Translations under genes and position numbers: made by a program
In this document: positions 1 through 12,420 of the stretch, one piece after another
Numbering within the stretch: the stretch's first letter is position 1
Layout: each line of letters begins with the position of its first letter
Source: Drosophila persimilis
Lineage: Eukaryota > Arthropoda > Insecta > Diptera > Drosophilidae
Direction of reading: 5' to 3'
Assembly (NCBI RefSeq): GCF_003286085.1
Contig: NW_020825288.1
Span: forward strand, 22,630,001-22,694,000
Length of the DNA stretch: 64,000 nucleotides
Notes under the pieces: model-generated
What the model was told of the DNA's origin: nothing
The model's input: only the letters and a program-made list of their open reading frames with translations
Databases searched by the model: none

Positions 1-22
1 TAGCTCAAAATATTTGCCCAAC

Positions 23-941
23 ATGCTAAAATTTCCCACTGCCTTGAGCATGAGTTTCCTGCTAGGGCTCATGCTGGCCGTTAGCTGCTGGGCTGAACTG
101 GAGGAAAAGCCACGCGATAAACGTCAGGCGGATAAGGTTCTGCTCTCGATGCTATTACCTCTGAAACTCCCATGCAAACATTGATTTCTCATCCATCTCC
201 TTAGCTGCACATCACGTTGCTGTACGAGTCCCTTTGTCCGGATAGCAGGAATTTCATGCACCAACTGGGACCCGTCCACGAGGAGCTGCAACAGTACATG
301 GACATCCAGTTGGTGCCGTTCGGCAAGTCCCGGTCCGAGCAGGGCGGCGCCATCTTCCACTGCCAGCATGGACCCGCCGAGTGCGAGGGCAACCGTGTCC
401 AGAGTTGTGTCATCAGCAGCACCGCCAATCAGTCGGCTCAAGTGAAATTCGTTGTCTGCCAGATGTTCGCCTTGGATTCTTCTCGCGCTGATCAGGTATG
501 TGCGATGGTGAAAGCCGCAGCCCAGTGTGTTTGCCCAAATGATTAACAAGCCATTTACATATCCCAATGTCCCAATGTCCCAACGACCACAGTGTGCCAG
601 CGAGGCTGGTCTCCTCACCGACGTGGACCATTGCGCAGACAGCGAGACTGGCACCAAGCTGCAGCTGCAAGCGGAGCTGGTGACCAAATCATATCAGCCG
701 AGCTTCATTCCCACCATTGTCTACAATGGCGTAAGTACTCTCAATCTCCGATCGGCCGGCCATCGTAATCGAATGGAGCATTTAACTGGTTTCTCGTTTT
801 CGTTTCGATTTCGTTTTCCACTTGCAACAGGTATTCAATCAGCAGCTGCAGGACCATTCGCTTCGCGATTTCCGCGGCACGGTATGCCATTTGTTGCGTC
901 AACAAAACTTGCTGCCCAGCGGCTCCCCACTCTGCCAGTGA
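23..941 (+). CDS. GILT-family thiol-reductase-like secreted protein (217 aa, 4 exons)
   Basis: Exons 23-136, 205-495, 593-730 and 831-941 join in frame at GT-AG introns of 68, 97 and 100 bp. The N-terminus (residues 1-24) is a signal peptide with a hydrophobic core ending in SCWA, so the product should enter the secretory/lysosomal route. The core reads LLYESLCPDSRNF, the place where gamma-interferon-inducible lysosomal thiol reductases carry their CxxC. It is followed by the family's CQHGPAECEGN signature (GILT CQHGxxEC) and many cysteines. Here the active-site motif is CPDS, so the second catalytic cysteine is missing. Flies have several GILT paralogues and some are CxxS forms, so classical disulfide reduction is doubtful and the exact paralogue is not assigned. 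The length matches the family. The ATG lies 22 bp from the window edge, so any 5' UTR or promoter is mostly outside. Confidence in the family is high. Confidence 0.9.
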
Positions 942-1006
942 AGCCCAGTCCAGTCTAGTAAATGTACATACAATGCAATGTAAAACTGCCACAACTTTGG
1001 AATGAA

Positions 1007-1012
1007 ATTAAA
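1007..1012 (+). terminator. Variant poly(A) signal (ATTAAA) of the GILT gene
   Basis: ATTAAA lies 66 bp past the GILT stop codon, and no AATAAA occurs before about 1161. ATTAAA is the commonest variant poly(A) hexamer. Assignment is by position only. Confidence 0.4.
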
Positions 1013-1477
1013 TATTCAGAAACTGGTTCTCTCGGCCGCCCGTCTTAAACAAGAACATCTTACTTAGGGGACACACATATTGAAACAACGGACACAGACT
1101 TTTCAGACAATAATTTATATGGGTACATAAGATACAGTTCATCAATTACAATCCAATCGTGTAATAAATTGGTGCCTATGGCTTCTAGTAATATTTACAA
1201 TATAAATTCATTAATTTCGATGATGGGATGCGAATTGGGTAAGGATCAAATATATACTCGTATGTATAATATCGTTAGGTCTTCCTCGGACGATGAACCA
1301 ACAACAAATGACTTATCCGCTACTTGCTAGGTGATAATGGATAATAGACTACAACTAGGAATTAAATTTCTCGCACTTTTTGTATTGTATTTGTATTTGC
1401 TATGGTTGCTGACGGGTGCGCAGAAATAACAATTTGTAAACGGGTTTCCTTTGTGTTAAAGCATTCTCTCTCCCTTC

Positions 1478-1503
1478 CTCTCTCTCTCTCTCTCTCTCTC
1501 TCT
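1478..1503. repeat. (TC)n microsatellite
   Basis: An uninterrupted TC dinucleotide run sits in the 3' flank of the FAM43-type gene, about 30 bp beyond its stop codon. The 942-1529 interval otherwise holds only the facing 3' flanks of two convergent genes. Confidence 0.9.
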
Positions 1504-1529
1504 GGGGCGGGGACGTGGGGGAGTCCACC

Positions 1530-4297
1530 TTAGACCGCCGTGCCCGAAGCCTTGCCGGCTCCTGTTGCAGCTGTGGCTGCCTTCGCGTTCAGACTGAGCG
1601 AACGGCGTGGAGCCGGCTTTGGTGGTATCTGCGGCTTAACGGCGACCTTCACCAGGGACATGGCCATGTGTGGTGGCTCGTTGCTGGCCTGGACAATGCG
1701 CTCCTTCTCCTGAAACTCCACGTAGCCGCTTTCGTCGCTATCAGAGCCATCGTCCGGCATGTTCTGGTTATTCCTGCCGGCCGGCTTGTCGGCCATATCC
1801 AGGTCATCGCTAGTGGAGTCGTCGCTCCGCTTCAGCGTGATGCTGCTGGAACTGCTGTAGTTGGTGGCATCGCTGTTGTTGCGCAGCTGCTGCTCCAGTC
1901 TTTGGTAGATCATCATCTGCTCTAGCACCTGCGCCTGCTCCAACTCCGGTCCCTGGTCCTGACCCCTCTTGATGTACTCCTCGTGATTTGCGTTTGTGAC
2001 TGTGCTGGCCGTCTCGCAGCCGCTGGATATCGAACCCTCATCACTGTCCGGCCCGACAAGGCCCTGCTGTGCCCCGGATCCCGTGCCAGCCGCCGCCGAG
2101 GTGCTCGCCGTCGTCGAGCTGGATGCATTGGAGGATATGGAGGACTGGGCCTGATGGCGATACTGAAGGCTGGCCTGATCGCTGGCCCGCAGCTTCCGCA
2201 TGGAGCTGCGATGCAGCATTGTCAGCATCGCTGCATGGCGGAAATAGTGATCATCCGCATCGTCCAAAAAGTCCTCCTCGCCATCGCTGCAGACTCCACT
2301 GCGACGCATGGCAGGCACATCGTGATCTTCCGTGTCGTAGTCAGCCTGGGGATCGGCGCTGGGATCGCTATTGATGGTGGGCAGCAGACTCAGCGGCTCT
2401 CCATCCTCCTCCTCATCGACCTTGAGCTCGCTGAGGCTGACCATGCTCTGGCTGCTGGTCTTGTGGAGCTGCATGTCAAAGTACGGCAACAGCTCGTTGC
2501 TCAATGTCGTGTCGAACTTCAGCAGCTTCTCAAAGTCGTCCGAGTCGGAGCCATCGTTGATGGCCGCTGGGCAAATGATGTTGGCCTCCTCCCTGGGCGA
2601 TTCCAGCTCCTGCTGATGGGAACAGCAAGGGACTTGGATCTTTCCAGTGCGTCGTATCGAGTGGCCGCGACGGCAGCGACGCCGTCCCAGAGTCATGGCC
2701 GGGTACAAGGAGTCGCGCTGACAGCAGGCCCGCATCTCCGGCTCGTTGGTGTCCTCGATCTCGTCGCCCTCCTCCTCGCCAATGGCCTCCTCGATGGCCA
2801 TCAGCTTGGGCGCCGACTTGGAGCGCTCCAGCGGCGGTCGATAGTTGTTGCCGCCCACGCTCAGCATGATTTTGCGGCGCGGCAGGCTCGGATTGTCGTA
2901 GACAGCGTTGGCCAGGCTGAGACGAGCGTTTTGCTTAAGAATTTTCTCTCGCTTAAATTCACGCAAAGCGCTCTCCAGGTTCTCCTGCAAGATTCGAAGA
3001 AGATCAAGGATGAGTAAGGGTTTAATTCGAAGAGCAGTATGGATGACTCACCCGCAAAGTATCGCATATATCCTGGGCTATCTTCTCCTTGCTGCAGAGC
3101 ACCGCATGGCAGCGAAGCTCGTGCTTCAGCTTCCTGCCCTCGTGGCGGTAGATCCAGCAGAAGACGCGCGGATAGTTCTTTGGGGCACAGCAGTAGGTAA
3201 TCCTATGGGCCCAGTACTCGGTGAGTCCGTGCTGGCGTGTGGTGGCCTTCAGCCCAGAGGCACACACCTTCAGTCGCATAATCACATCCGGCTTCGTGTG
3301 CTGCGTGTAGTTGCGCCACAGCGTATTCAGTTGCTTCTCCACGCAACCCTCACCTGCTGGAGGAACAAAATTAGCTCCGGGACTCGTAAGCGGATCGGGA
3401 GGAGTACTCACCTTTGGCCCATCCAGTTAGCACGTTGCCCAGGTACGACACCTTGAACTCCGGATCGGGTGTGCTGATATCCACGCTGTGTGTGCGCTTC
3501 CACAACTTGCCCAGGCTGCGGGTCAGCGTGCGCATGGCCTTCGAGCTGCTCATCTGATCCTGCTGCTCCTGGTTACTGCTGCTCTGGCGGCCCACGTGCT
3601 CCTGCCGGCTGCCATACTGCAGATCCCGCGAGTCCGTCGTGAGGGTAACCACATTTGTGACCCTCACTGTCTCGTTGTCCCCCCCGCCGGCGATGTCGCC
3701 ATCCTCTTTGGACACCCGCTTGAAGCGCTCCAGATAGGGTCCTGCCCGGCCCCGTCGGCCACTGTACGTGTTGAATTTGCACCCCTCGAGGCGCTTTTGC
3801 TCCTGCTTCTCGAACTTCTTGGCATTGTAGGTGTTGCCCAGCAATCGGGCCAGGCTGTTGCTCTTCACGAACTTGTGCTGTCGCGGCGGTGTTCCAATGG
3901 GAACTAGTGGCATTGGTGTGGGTGTGGGTGGTAGGCTGGCCCTGGACTCCTTGGCCTTGGTCTCCTCCTTTGATTTTTTGCTGCTGCTGCTGCCAAAGTG
4001 GAACAGTGTGCGCCTTTCCTTGGACTTCTTCAGTGTGTTGTTAGTGTTGGTGTTGGTGTTGCTGTTGGTGTTGCTGTTGGCAACATTTGGTTCGTTGTTT
4101 GGTGTAATTGTTGTTGGTGTGATTGTTGGTGCGATTGTTAGTGTTGCTTTGGTGTTAATCACCGCTTGACTGACGCTCCTCAGATCCTCGTACTCATTGT
4201 TATTGTTGTGCGGTGCCACAATAAAGTCCACCTCATCAGAGCCGACCGTCTCCGTTGCGGGGGGTTCCATTGTTGAGTTTCTGTTGCTGTTCTCCAT
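1530..4297 (-). CDS. FAM43-like PTB/PID-domain protein (880 aa, 3 exons)
   Basis: Exons (minus strand) 4297-3412, 3353-3052 and 2984-1530 join in frame to 880 aa across introns of 58 and 67 bp. Residues 1-270 are low-complexity Asn/Thr/Ser-rich. A phosphotyrosine-binding-type domain spans about 275-415, with the strand VSYLGNVLTGWAKGEGC and the segment HRITYCCAPKNYPRVFCWIY. Just downstream come the FAM43 hallmarks EFKREK and PPLERSKSAPKL (about 446-457), which vertebrate FAM43A/B also carry right after the PTB fold. The C-terminal half is acidic and Ser-rich with short basic and proline-rich patches (PQIPPKPAPRRSLSL). FAM43 proteins are poorly understood. A cytoplasmic adaptor role, binding an NPxY-like peptide, is inferred from the fold. 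The gene is convergent with the GILT gene. No promoter is seen just upstream, where the DNA becomes extremely AT-rich, so an untranslated 5' exon may lie far away. Confidence 0.85.
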
Positions 4298-4389
4298 TAT
4301 GATTTTGGTTGTTGTTGTAACTATATTTTATTCGGATCAAAATCCGTTTGTATCCACCAACATGTTAAAATTAGATAGATCTGAAAGGC

Positions 4390-5030
4390 AATAGAAGAAA
4401 TAGTATATGTTTAATATAATTCGAATTTTTCAAAAGTGAAATTTAGGAAAGGAATTATAAGATTTTTATTTTATAAAATAAAAAACTATTCAAAATAAAA
4501 TAATTATTTATTATTATTAAAATCAGAATCACATCTTAATTGATATATGGAAAAGAAAATTAATTTTTAAATTAAAAATTTTTTTTTAAATTAACTTATT
4601 AATTTATTTATTAATTCATATTTTTAGCTTTTATGATAAAAATTGAAATAAAAATTCAATTTTTAATCTTTGAAATACAATTTTAAAATGATTATTATTT
4701 GTATTAAAATAAATTTTAAAAAATAAACACACAATTTCTTAATTTTTAAAATTGCAATTTAAATATTTTTTTAGCCAAAAACGGTCTTCCGAAGAGTGCC
4801 GGTCTTCTTAAGTTGCCCCGAAAGGTAGCAGTAAACTTGTTTAAAATAAAATACAAATTTTCAACATAAAAAAAAGATCTACTATTCATACTTTCAAAAA
4901 GGAAATTAAAATAAAGGGAACTCCAATAGAATATAAATATATTAAAATTAATTACCCAATTAGGTGTTGTAACTCTCATTTTGTTCACACAATTTAAAGG
5001 TAAAAGGCGAACACACACTTTCACTCCTCA
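4390..5030. other. Very AT-rich non-coding segment upstream of the FAM43-like gene
   Basis: Most of 4390-4770 is A/T homopolymer-like sequence with almost no G or C, grading into ordinary AT-rich DNA by 5030. It starts about 100 bp upstream of the FAM43-like ATG. No coding frame, splice pair or repeat unit stands out. It could be intronic, a matrix-attachment-like stretch or decayed insertion DNA; nothing in the sequence decides. Confidence 0.6.
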
Positions 5031-6810
5031 TTAGGCACCAATTCACACCCAATTTGAAGATTTGGCAAGTACTTGCACCGAAAGGCGAGTGTCAACCGCG
5101 ATTGTAATAATAAATTACCGCATAATTAACACTCCTTCTCCGGCAGCTGTAAACAGTCTTCTGTCTTCTGTATTTTGCTGTGTTTTTTTTCTCACAGCAT
5201 CTTACAATATGCAAATATTTTTCGCTATTATAATTAACTTTTTTTTTTGCCACACGACTTTGCCAGGGGCACGTAAGTACTACCAAGTTTTTCGCATTAT
5301 TCAGATAGCAAATTGTTTGATAAACAGCTAGTTAAGGATGCAACCACTACGAGTATCCGAGAGTGATTTAAACGCCTGAAAGACCCTGCTTAAGTGTCGC
5401 AAATTATGGAACAACAAAGGCAGATGTTTGGTTTGCATTTTCTATATGGAATATACCTGCGAATACCAGTGCCTGTAATTGTCTGTGGACTAACACGAGA
5501 ATGGGGCTCGGCGAAAATACACTTCTGTGTGTGCGACACTGTGGCTAGAACTGAGATCTCTGGAAGGTAATTTTTGTAGCTACCAAATTTGTAGAGAGGC
5601 CAGGGCATATCGGTATTTTTCAGAGGTCTGCCGAAACTTCTAGATAGTCGTTAGTTCTTGCCTCTATTACCCAATTTCTCCAAGATTTTATCTTATAAAA
5701 AACCACACCTGAAAGACACACAAAACACATCGCTGCTCGACAACAGTCTCGCCGATAAGGGCGTTGTTTATGTTAAACTGTTGCCAAATTTCTCCTTTGA
5801 CTATACATATTCATAAACATTATAGTTTAGGTATCCTCTAGTCGTATCCTCCAGCCGTTTTGATTTGATTTGCACTTGAACCACTTAATCATATTTGTAC
5901 TGGGGTCTATCTTCAATTGGAAACACTAGCTTCTGGCACCATTCTACACGGTCATGCCTATCATTGTGTGTTACGGATACGGTGGTCTAGGTCTAATCTA
6001 AATCTGATCGGAGGGGCCTGCTACCTGTGGCTGTGTGGCTGTGTGGCTCTGTGGGTTATCTAATCATGTTCGCAATTTTCTGTTCTGTTTTCGTGTGATA
6101 TACTCTGATTTTTACGACCAACTATAAAGCTGAAAAGAAATCGTGCTCGTGATTTAGAAATATAAATATTAAGGCTTGGAATTTATGGTAATTTATGGCT
6201 GACTGGCTAGCTGGCTAGCAATTGCAGCAGCGGCATAAAAGAGCCAATTCCATAGGAAGTTGATACCCGATAAAAGCCTCGGCTCTCAGCCTCAGCCTCA
6301 ACTTCGGGCTCGGACAAAAGGCAGGTCTATGGCCATATCATTAGTAATAAAAGTATGGGTATGTGTGTTGTTTCTCTCTATGCAATGACCTTGAGTGTCT
6401 GCAGGTGTCTTTGGGGAGTCAATAAAGTAGCTGGCTTTCACTTTTTTTGCTGTTTCGAGTCTTCGTCTTCGATGGGGACTTCGACTTCGACATCGACCAC
6501 AACATCCATTTATGCTTTGTTGTACTATGTAAATGTCAACGTATGCGGGCGGTTGCCATCTCCATTCATAGATACACTCGTCGCACACACACACATATAT
6601 GAGAAAGCCCAGTAGTTGGTATCCCACCCATCCCATTCCCATCCCTTGGGGCCATTGACATCGGCGGCTGTCGCTGTCGTCTTCGTTTTCGTTTTCGTTT
6701 TCTCCACACCATGATCACCATCGTGATGAAAAAAGAAGGCAAAGAAAGCGCGCTGAATTTGTAAGAAAATTTAAACAAAAAACAAAAACTAAATAATTGT
6801 TTTGTATGGA

Positions 6811-6845
6811 GCCCTGCCCTGCCCTGCACTGCCCTGCCCTGCCCT
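6811..6845. repeat. (CCCTG)n minisatellite
   Basis: About seven copies of a 5-bp GCCCT unit, one of them with a substitution (GCACT). It lies in non-coding DNA. Confidence 0.85.
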
Positions 6846-8760
6846 ACCTCATTCCTCAGCCCAGCCATTATCATTTATGCCTTTTCCTCGGTTTTCTTCC
6901 ACCTTTTTTGTATTCTACTTCCCCCCGGCTGTCCATAATTGCAAAGTTTTGTACAGGGCGTGAGCGCGCATTTTAAAAACCTCAACTCACATTAAATTAA
7001 CGAAAAAAAAGGGTATACAAAATAAATAGACAGTCAAACGTCTATAGTTCGAACTTCTATAAAAATCAAGATTTATTTAAGAAAGATGTGAAAGATGAGC
7101 TATAGATTGGGAATAGCTATTATAATCGGAAGTAAAGCTCTTAGAGGGATAGACCTCTGATAGAATCAAAATTCTTTATAATTGTAATGATTCATAAAAA
7201 CTAAAAGATCCCTAATGATGGATCCCCCTTTGATGGATAATTTCCATTAAGAATGAACTATCCATTATCCACTAGCTTGAAAAGTAAGTTCAGATATTTA
7301 TACAAATTTAATAGTAGCATTTTTTTTACAGATTTTCCCCAGCTCAAAGACTCTCCAAGTCGAATTTTTCCTCCTAACAGACGCTCCACTGTACTTTTCA
7401 TACAAAAATGAGCGCAAAATGCAAAAGGCGTAATGAGGAAGTGTTTGCCATGTGGACGACAGTTTTGTGTGCAAAATTTTAATCAAATCACGCCAGGAGC
7501 GTTTCAGAGCGCCCAAGGGTCTGAAAAAAGACGAAAGAGAGAGAAATTTAACAACTTCCTTTCGCGCTGCTGGAGAACTTTATCGCGTTTCAATAAATAC
7601 TATTTAATGATCGAAACAGATGCCAATCATTAACAAAGACTTTTACTTATGTCAGCATTTGATTTGTGCACATTTTTAGCTACTTTTTTCGAAATGCTAC
7701 CACTTGATTGATCATCATATCATATAATAATGGTAAACGCTTTCAACTTATATTATACGGATGTTTCTATTTCTGTTTCTGTTTCGGGCAATCTTTTGTC
7801 CAGCTTTGGCTGGGGAGACAAACTGCCAAGTCATTTATCAAAAGTGTATATTTTTAAGCATTTTCTGTTCATATTTGTAGCTTGTTAACAGCTAAATTTG
7901 GGTTCCAGAGAGCTCCAGTGTGTGTGTTCCCAGGCTGCTTAAAATGCAAAAACCACAACCAAGTTATTTGTTTAGATTGAAAACACTCGAGCCACTCGAG
8001 AGTTCTCAATAGAGGCCAGGCCAGGCCCGGCCAGACCCGGCCAGGCATCTGAGAATGCAATTTATTATTGTTAAGACCTGGCTCTTAGCGGCGCTCGCTC
8101 AGGGACCCGCAGAGATACAAAGATACAGAGATACTCAGGTGCAGGCGGCCGATTGCCTGGGCATAAACTGTGTCAACAGCAAATTTCGAAAAAGTTGATT
8201 CTAATGTTTACTCAAAAGAGCAGAGAAATATCAATTTAGCCATGGCTCTAGCTGTAGCTCTAAGTCTGGCTCGGTGTGTGGCTGCCAGTGTCAGGTTAAA
8301 TAAATCGTAAATCGTAAATTCTGATTGGGGGCTCAGCCGCAGCCGCAGCCTCAGCTTCAGAGCTTCGGACCCCAGACAAGGCCCGCCGCGGCGGCTCTAA
8401 AGAATGTCTCAAAATAAATACGAAAAAAAGTGACTCGCAACTAAATTAAACAGTTTCGCAATTCGTATTCGTACGAGTACGTATACTTTTTGTTTGTTTG
8501 TTTGTTGTTTTTTTGGGCATGTGTGTCATGTGCCCCACTCGGAGTAGAGATCGGGCGAGACACAGAGGAGTTGCAAAGAGAGTAAGGCGCAAAGGAAGTC
8601 AACGTGCGAACGCATTGGAATGCATTTAATTGAATGATTGAATAAACTATAATGTATGCCATAAATTTGTATGGAAGTGATTGGCAAACAGACACACCAC
8701 ACCACACCTCAAAAGGAGCCCAGCCAGAACCCCAGCAGCATCATTAGCATTACCATTATT

Positions 8761-8781
8761 GTTATTATTATTATTATTATT
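8761..8781. repeat. (TTA)n microsatellite
   Basis: Seven near-perfect TTA units in non-coding DNA. Confidence 0.85.
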
Positions 8782-9805
8782 GTCGTTCGTTAGAGAGAGA
8801 AATCAAGTGCGGGGTTTTGTGGTGGCAAAGATTAGGCACACATTTGGCAGCCCTTTTCCCGAATACCTTTTGAGTAACGTGGGAATGTGTGGTGCTGTGT
8901 TCCCTTGCAGGTAGCTGAATGGGAAATTCAGAGTATTACAACTGCTTAATCTTCTTAGGTTTTACCACCTACAGTCGTACAAATCCCTTTTCGAAGGCGT
9001 TTATGTAGAAATCGTTTGTTGACTTTAGTTGTTTTTAAATGATTTCTCAGGAGTCTGCCTGGGTTAGACCCAGAGATGGATAGAGATGTTGTGTGCCCTC
9101 CACTCTTTACTGCTAAGAGTTCCTTTATATCCTTCGTCTCCACTTCTGTAAGAAGCTTACACTTCCCCCCCACTTTAATCGAATGTTTTAGACCGTGTTA
9201 TTCATATAATTGTACCCCTATGGTATCGCACATGTACAATCTATTAAGATTATCTCCTCCCGTACGTAACCTTCAGCCGTAACTCCGTAACTTAAAATTC
9301 AGTTCTCATCACAAAACAAAGAAATAAATGACATTGGCTTTTGGTTTTGGTTTTTGGCTTGTCTTTTCTTTTACTTTTATTTGCGCTGTGCCAAAATTCA
9401 CTTGAATTCTCCTTACCTAATCCCCAGACATTAACAATTAATAGTGTTAACGAAAAAAAACCCCGCAATTTGCTTTAATTTCTTTTTATAGACCGAAATA
9501 AAGCAAATTGTCCCATAAAAAACAAAGCAGAAACAATTTTTGGCAGAAAGAACAAAACGTGGAGTGAAATAATATCATGGCAAATATTTGTTATAGTGTC
9601 GGCCGGACGTCAGAGAGGTCCAGGAAGATTTACGAGAGTACTATGTTTCGGTTTAATGAGGTCAGGGGCTGCGGGGAAGGGTGTGCTGCGACAGCGACAG
9701 GGGAGCCTTAATGGGAGCTCAAAAGTTGATCCAACACAATGCTGCGGCTGCTGTTGGTGGGTTAATTGAGTTGAAGTAGCCGCAGCAGGTTTTTTGTTTT
9801 ACAAA

Positions 9806-9846
9806 TTATATATATGTACGAGTATATACTATATATATATATATTT
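9806..9846. repeat. TA-rich microsatellite
   Basis: Two TA dinucleotide runs flank the non-repetitive core TATGTACGAGTATATACTA (9813-9831). That core recurs exactly at 19413-19431. Confidence 0.8.
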
Positions 9847-9928
9847 TGTATGCCTGCGTAATTCTCTTTTTCATACTCTTTTCAGAGGGTACACCCTTTG
9901 GTCCCATCAGCCATGGCAATTCTTACTA

Positions 9929-9955
9929 CTAAGCTACACTGGGAGAGAGAGAGAG
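9929..9955 (+). repeat. Dispersed CTAAGC-ACACTGGGAGAG motif, copy 1
   Basis: Reads CTAAGCTACACTGGGAGAG and runs on into a GA repeat. Related copies lie at 15263-15288 (minus), 17372-17400, 20835-20863, 27098-27116 and 29163-29185. The GA tail would suit GAGA-factor binding, but the non-GA head shared between copies is unexplained. Confidence 0.55.
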
Positions 9956-10364
9956 CATAACGTTTAAGCGGGGAAATCATATCCATACTATAAGGTATTC
10001 AGTAATTCTATCTACTAATCGTATATCCAAAGATTCAAGGGCTAATATCGGAGGCATATATTGATTCAAAATCGTATTACCATTCCATGAGGGTACAAAA
10101 CTTTCTAGAAATTATGTGTCACAGGCTTTGAGCTTATTAGTAGTAGGATTACATGATTCATAACCCTTTACAGTTCGCCTATTCAAGAGCAGTAGTGTAT
10201 TGGAACTTCGTTCTTCTAAAAAAAAAAGAGAACACCTTTCATACATTTTGTTTTGTATTATAATTTCTTGGCTCTTTTTGAAAGTGAATGCCTTGACATC
10301 ATTTTGTTTACAATTTATATTGTATTTTAAATATTTCGTTTATGTTTTTGCTCAAGTCCAGTAA

Positions 10365-10626
10365 AATATATCGCCAGAGTACTACAAATACCCAAAGCCC
10401 GATGAACAGTTCCAGTACGATCCACAGATCATTTACCATCAAAATTCTCGTTTGATGGGCTCGTGGACTTATCTTGGATTATGCCAGAAGGATTATCCAC
10501 ACCCTGTGCTTTGTAATACCTCTTATAAAAACGGCTATGACAGAGGATCGTGAGATAGTACTGGCCATTCGTGGTTACAGCACCATGATCTGCACAGTCG
10601 AGTTCTGTTTTCCATTTATGTTTTAA
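10365..10626 (+). pseudogene. Decayed coding fragment of unknown family
   Basis: Frame 10365-10552 reads like real protein (SPEYYKYPKPDEQFQYDP, then HQNSRLMGSWTYLG) but has no start codon and follows an in-frame TAA. From about 10458 another frame takes over (LILDYARRIIHTLCFVIP, ending VEFCFPFMF) and stops at 10623-10625. AATAAA overlaps just after, at 10624-10629. The handover between frames suggests a frameshifted remnant of a gene or retrocopy, though an unseen intron cannot be excluded. I do not recognise the family. It lies alone in the non-coding block. Confidence 0.35.
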
Positions 10627-11350
10627 TAAATCATATTCACTGCTAAATACAACTGGATTAACTGGATCCCCTCGAATACATCGAATTCTCAGCTATAATT
10701 TATGCGTATTCATATTTGTTTGTTTAGCAAAATGCAAAACAAAAACCTTTTAAGAAGACAAACAATAAAGATCTGTGGAGAATTATCTACCAAAGACCAG
10801 GCAAATATTTATGCATGGGCAATTTTTTAATTAAAGTGCCTCGCGGCCTCTACGCGAATGTGTCGCTGGGAGAAAGTTAAGCTCTGCGGAGATCTTTTTT
10901 TCTAATTATTATTAGAGATTAGAGCTATGCACATAGCTGAGAAATGCGCAGAAACACTCGTAGTTCCCATATAAATTTGTCGCCGAGTGTTTTTCGGTAT
11001 TTTGCCGCCAGTCCCAACGTCACAATGGGGCACTTGTGGGCGTGCCATGTAAATGGTTTGTCATCTTCGTCTCCCCCTTGCTGGGCCCCAACAATTTATT
11101 GGTTAATAGAAAAAAATGCCGTCTAAGCGGGTTAATTGAGCAATGGCTGAAATGAAAAACATGCTAAAAGCTCCGGCAAAATGATGCCTAATGTGTGTGT
11201 GTTTCTAGGCGTCGAAACAATGGATACCCTGGCAGATCCATTGGTCCATATTATATAGTGATTTGATCTTATCAAAGCTGAAAGTTGGGGGAGAATAACA
11301 GACTGTCTCCTCGGGTATCTTTTGTGCATTTCGAAATAGAAATACCCTCT

Positions 11351-11368
11351 CTATACCCTAGGGTATAG
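11351..11368. repeat. Perfect 18-bp palindrome CTATACCCTAGGGTATAG
   Basis: A self-complementary sequence in non-coding DNA, preceded by a further ATACCCTCT. It belongs to a set of ATACCCT/AGGGTAT inverted repeats in this window: 9873-9892 (diverged), 25077-25092, 31257-31277, 36259-36281 and 38016-38039. Confidence 0.8.
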
Positions 11369-11410
11369 CCATAACAACTGCATTGCAATGATGCCTCTCT
11401 GTTGCCGCAA

Positions 11411-11436
11411 TACTCGTACTCGTACTCGTACTCGTA
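11411..11436. repeat. (TACTCG)n minisatellite
   Basis: Four tandem hexamers in non-coding DNA. Confidence 0.85.
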
Positions 11437-12370
11437 GTTGTACAGTTTGGCAACCATTTGTATTCACAGCTTGTAGTCCAGCTGATATATTGCCCCGCCA
11501 GATGGTACTGGCACTCGTCTTGTGGCTTCATAAAAAAAAAACAAAACAATTTCTCTACTTGGGATTGCAAAATATCATTTACAGAGTGTACGTTACCCTA
11601 TTCGAGTAGCTCTGGGCTTAGATCTATGGAGCTTAAGAAGAATTAGAGAGGTAATACTTTCTTCTACTATTTCACAGATCTTGGTTTAACAGAACCTCCC
11701 TTAAAGATAGATAGAAGATTGATGTAAACTGTTTTTAAAGACATCCAGAATTCTGTTAAAGATTTCCCAGAACTACCGATACAGATTGCCATCCCTTTTG
11801 GGATACATTTCTGTCAGCTTCTTTTGTCCAACCCCACAAATGAATCATTTCCTGTGGGGCCGTGAGTCAGTGAATCCTGGAGGCCCCTCGTAAGCCCCTC
11901 GACAGTTTTACAACCACTTTGATTTGACCATTTGACATTTTGTTGCATGGCTGCAACATCCAGGCATTGTTCATAATTGAATTTCGAGTTTTATTTTGTA
12001 GTTTGATTTGATGTTGCTTTTGCCTTGGCCGTTGTCTACTTTTGATATTTTTAATTAATTTTGTTTGCAATCTTATCTGCTGTCGAGTGCAGCCCGAGGC
12101 GGTAAAAGTTGGAGCTCAGGAATTACAATTATCGGATCGGCTTAGAGAGAAACAGAGAGAGAGAGAGAGGAGGAGAGAGTTTCTCCGCCAATGTAATACG
12201 TATTTTTAATCCCCTCCGATGGTTAGGCAATGTTTTAGTATAGCATTTCGAATGGATCGATTCCAACGCGGAACTACTGCTGGACACAACACAAAGCATT
12301 GCCACTTAAGTACCCCAGTCACTCGGGATGGGGAGGAGGAGTCGCACACTCCCTCCTTATTATTCACACC

Positions 12371-12420
12371 CAGTCACAGTCCCAGTCCCAGTCACAGTCG
12401 CAGTCACAGTCCCAGCCACA
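12371..12420. repeat. (CAGTCN)n minisatellite
   Basis: About eight degenerate 6-bp units (CAGTCA, CAGTCC, CAGTCG). The long frames over it are only translations of the repeat. Confidence 0.85.

Noticed and set aside
1983-3017. 344-aa plus-strand frame antisense to the FAM43-like gene
   Set aside because: A shadow frame on the opposite strand of a clear PTB-domain gene.
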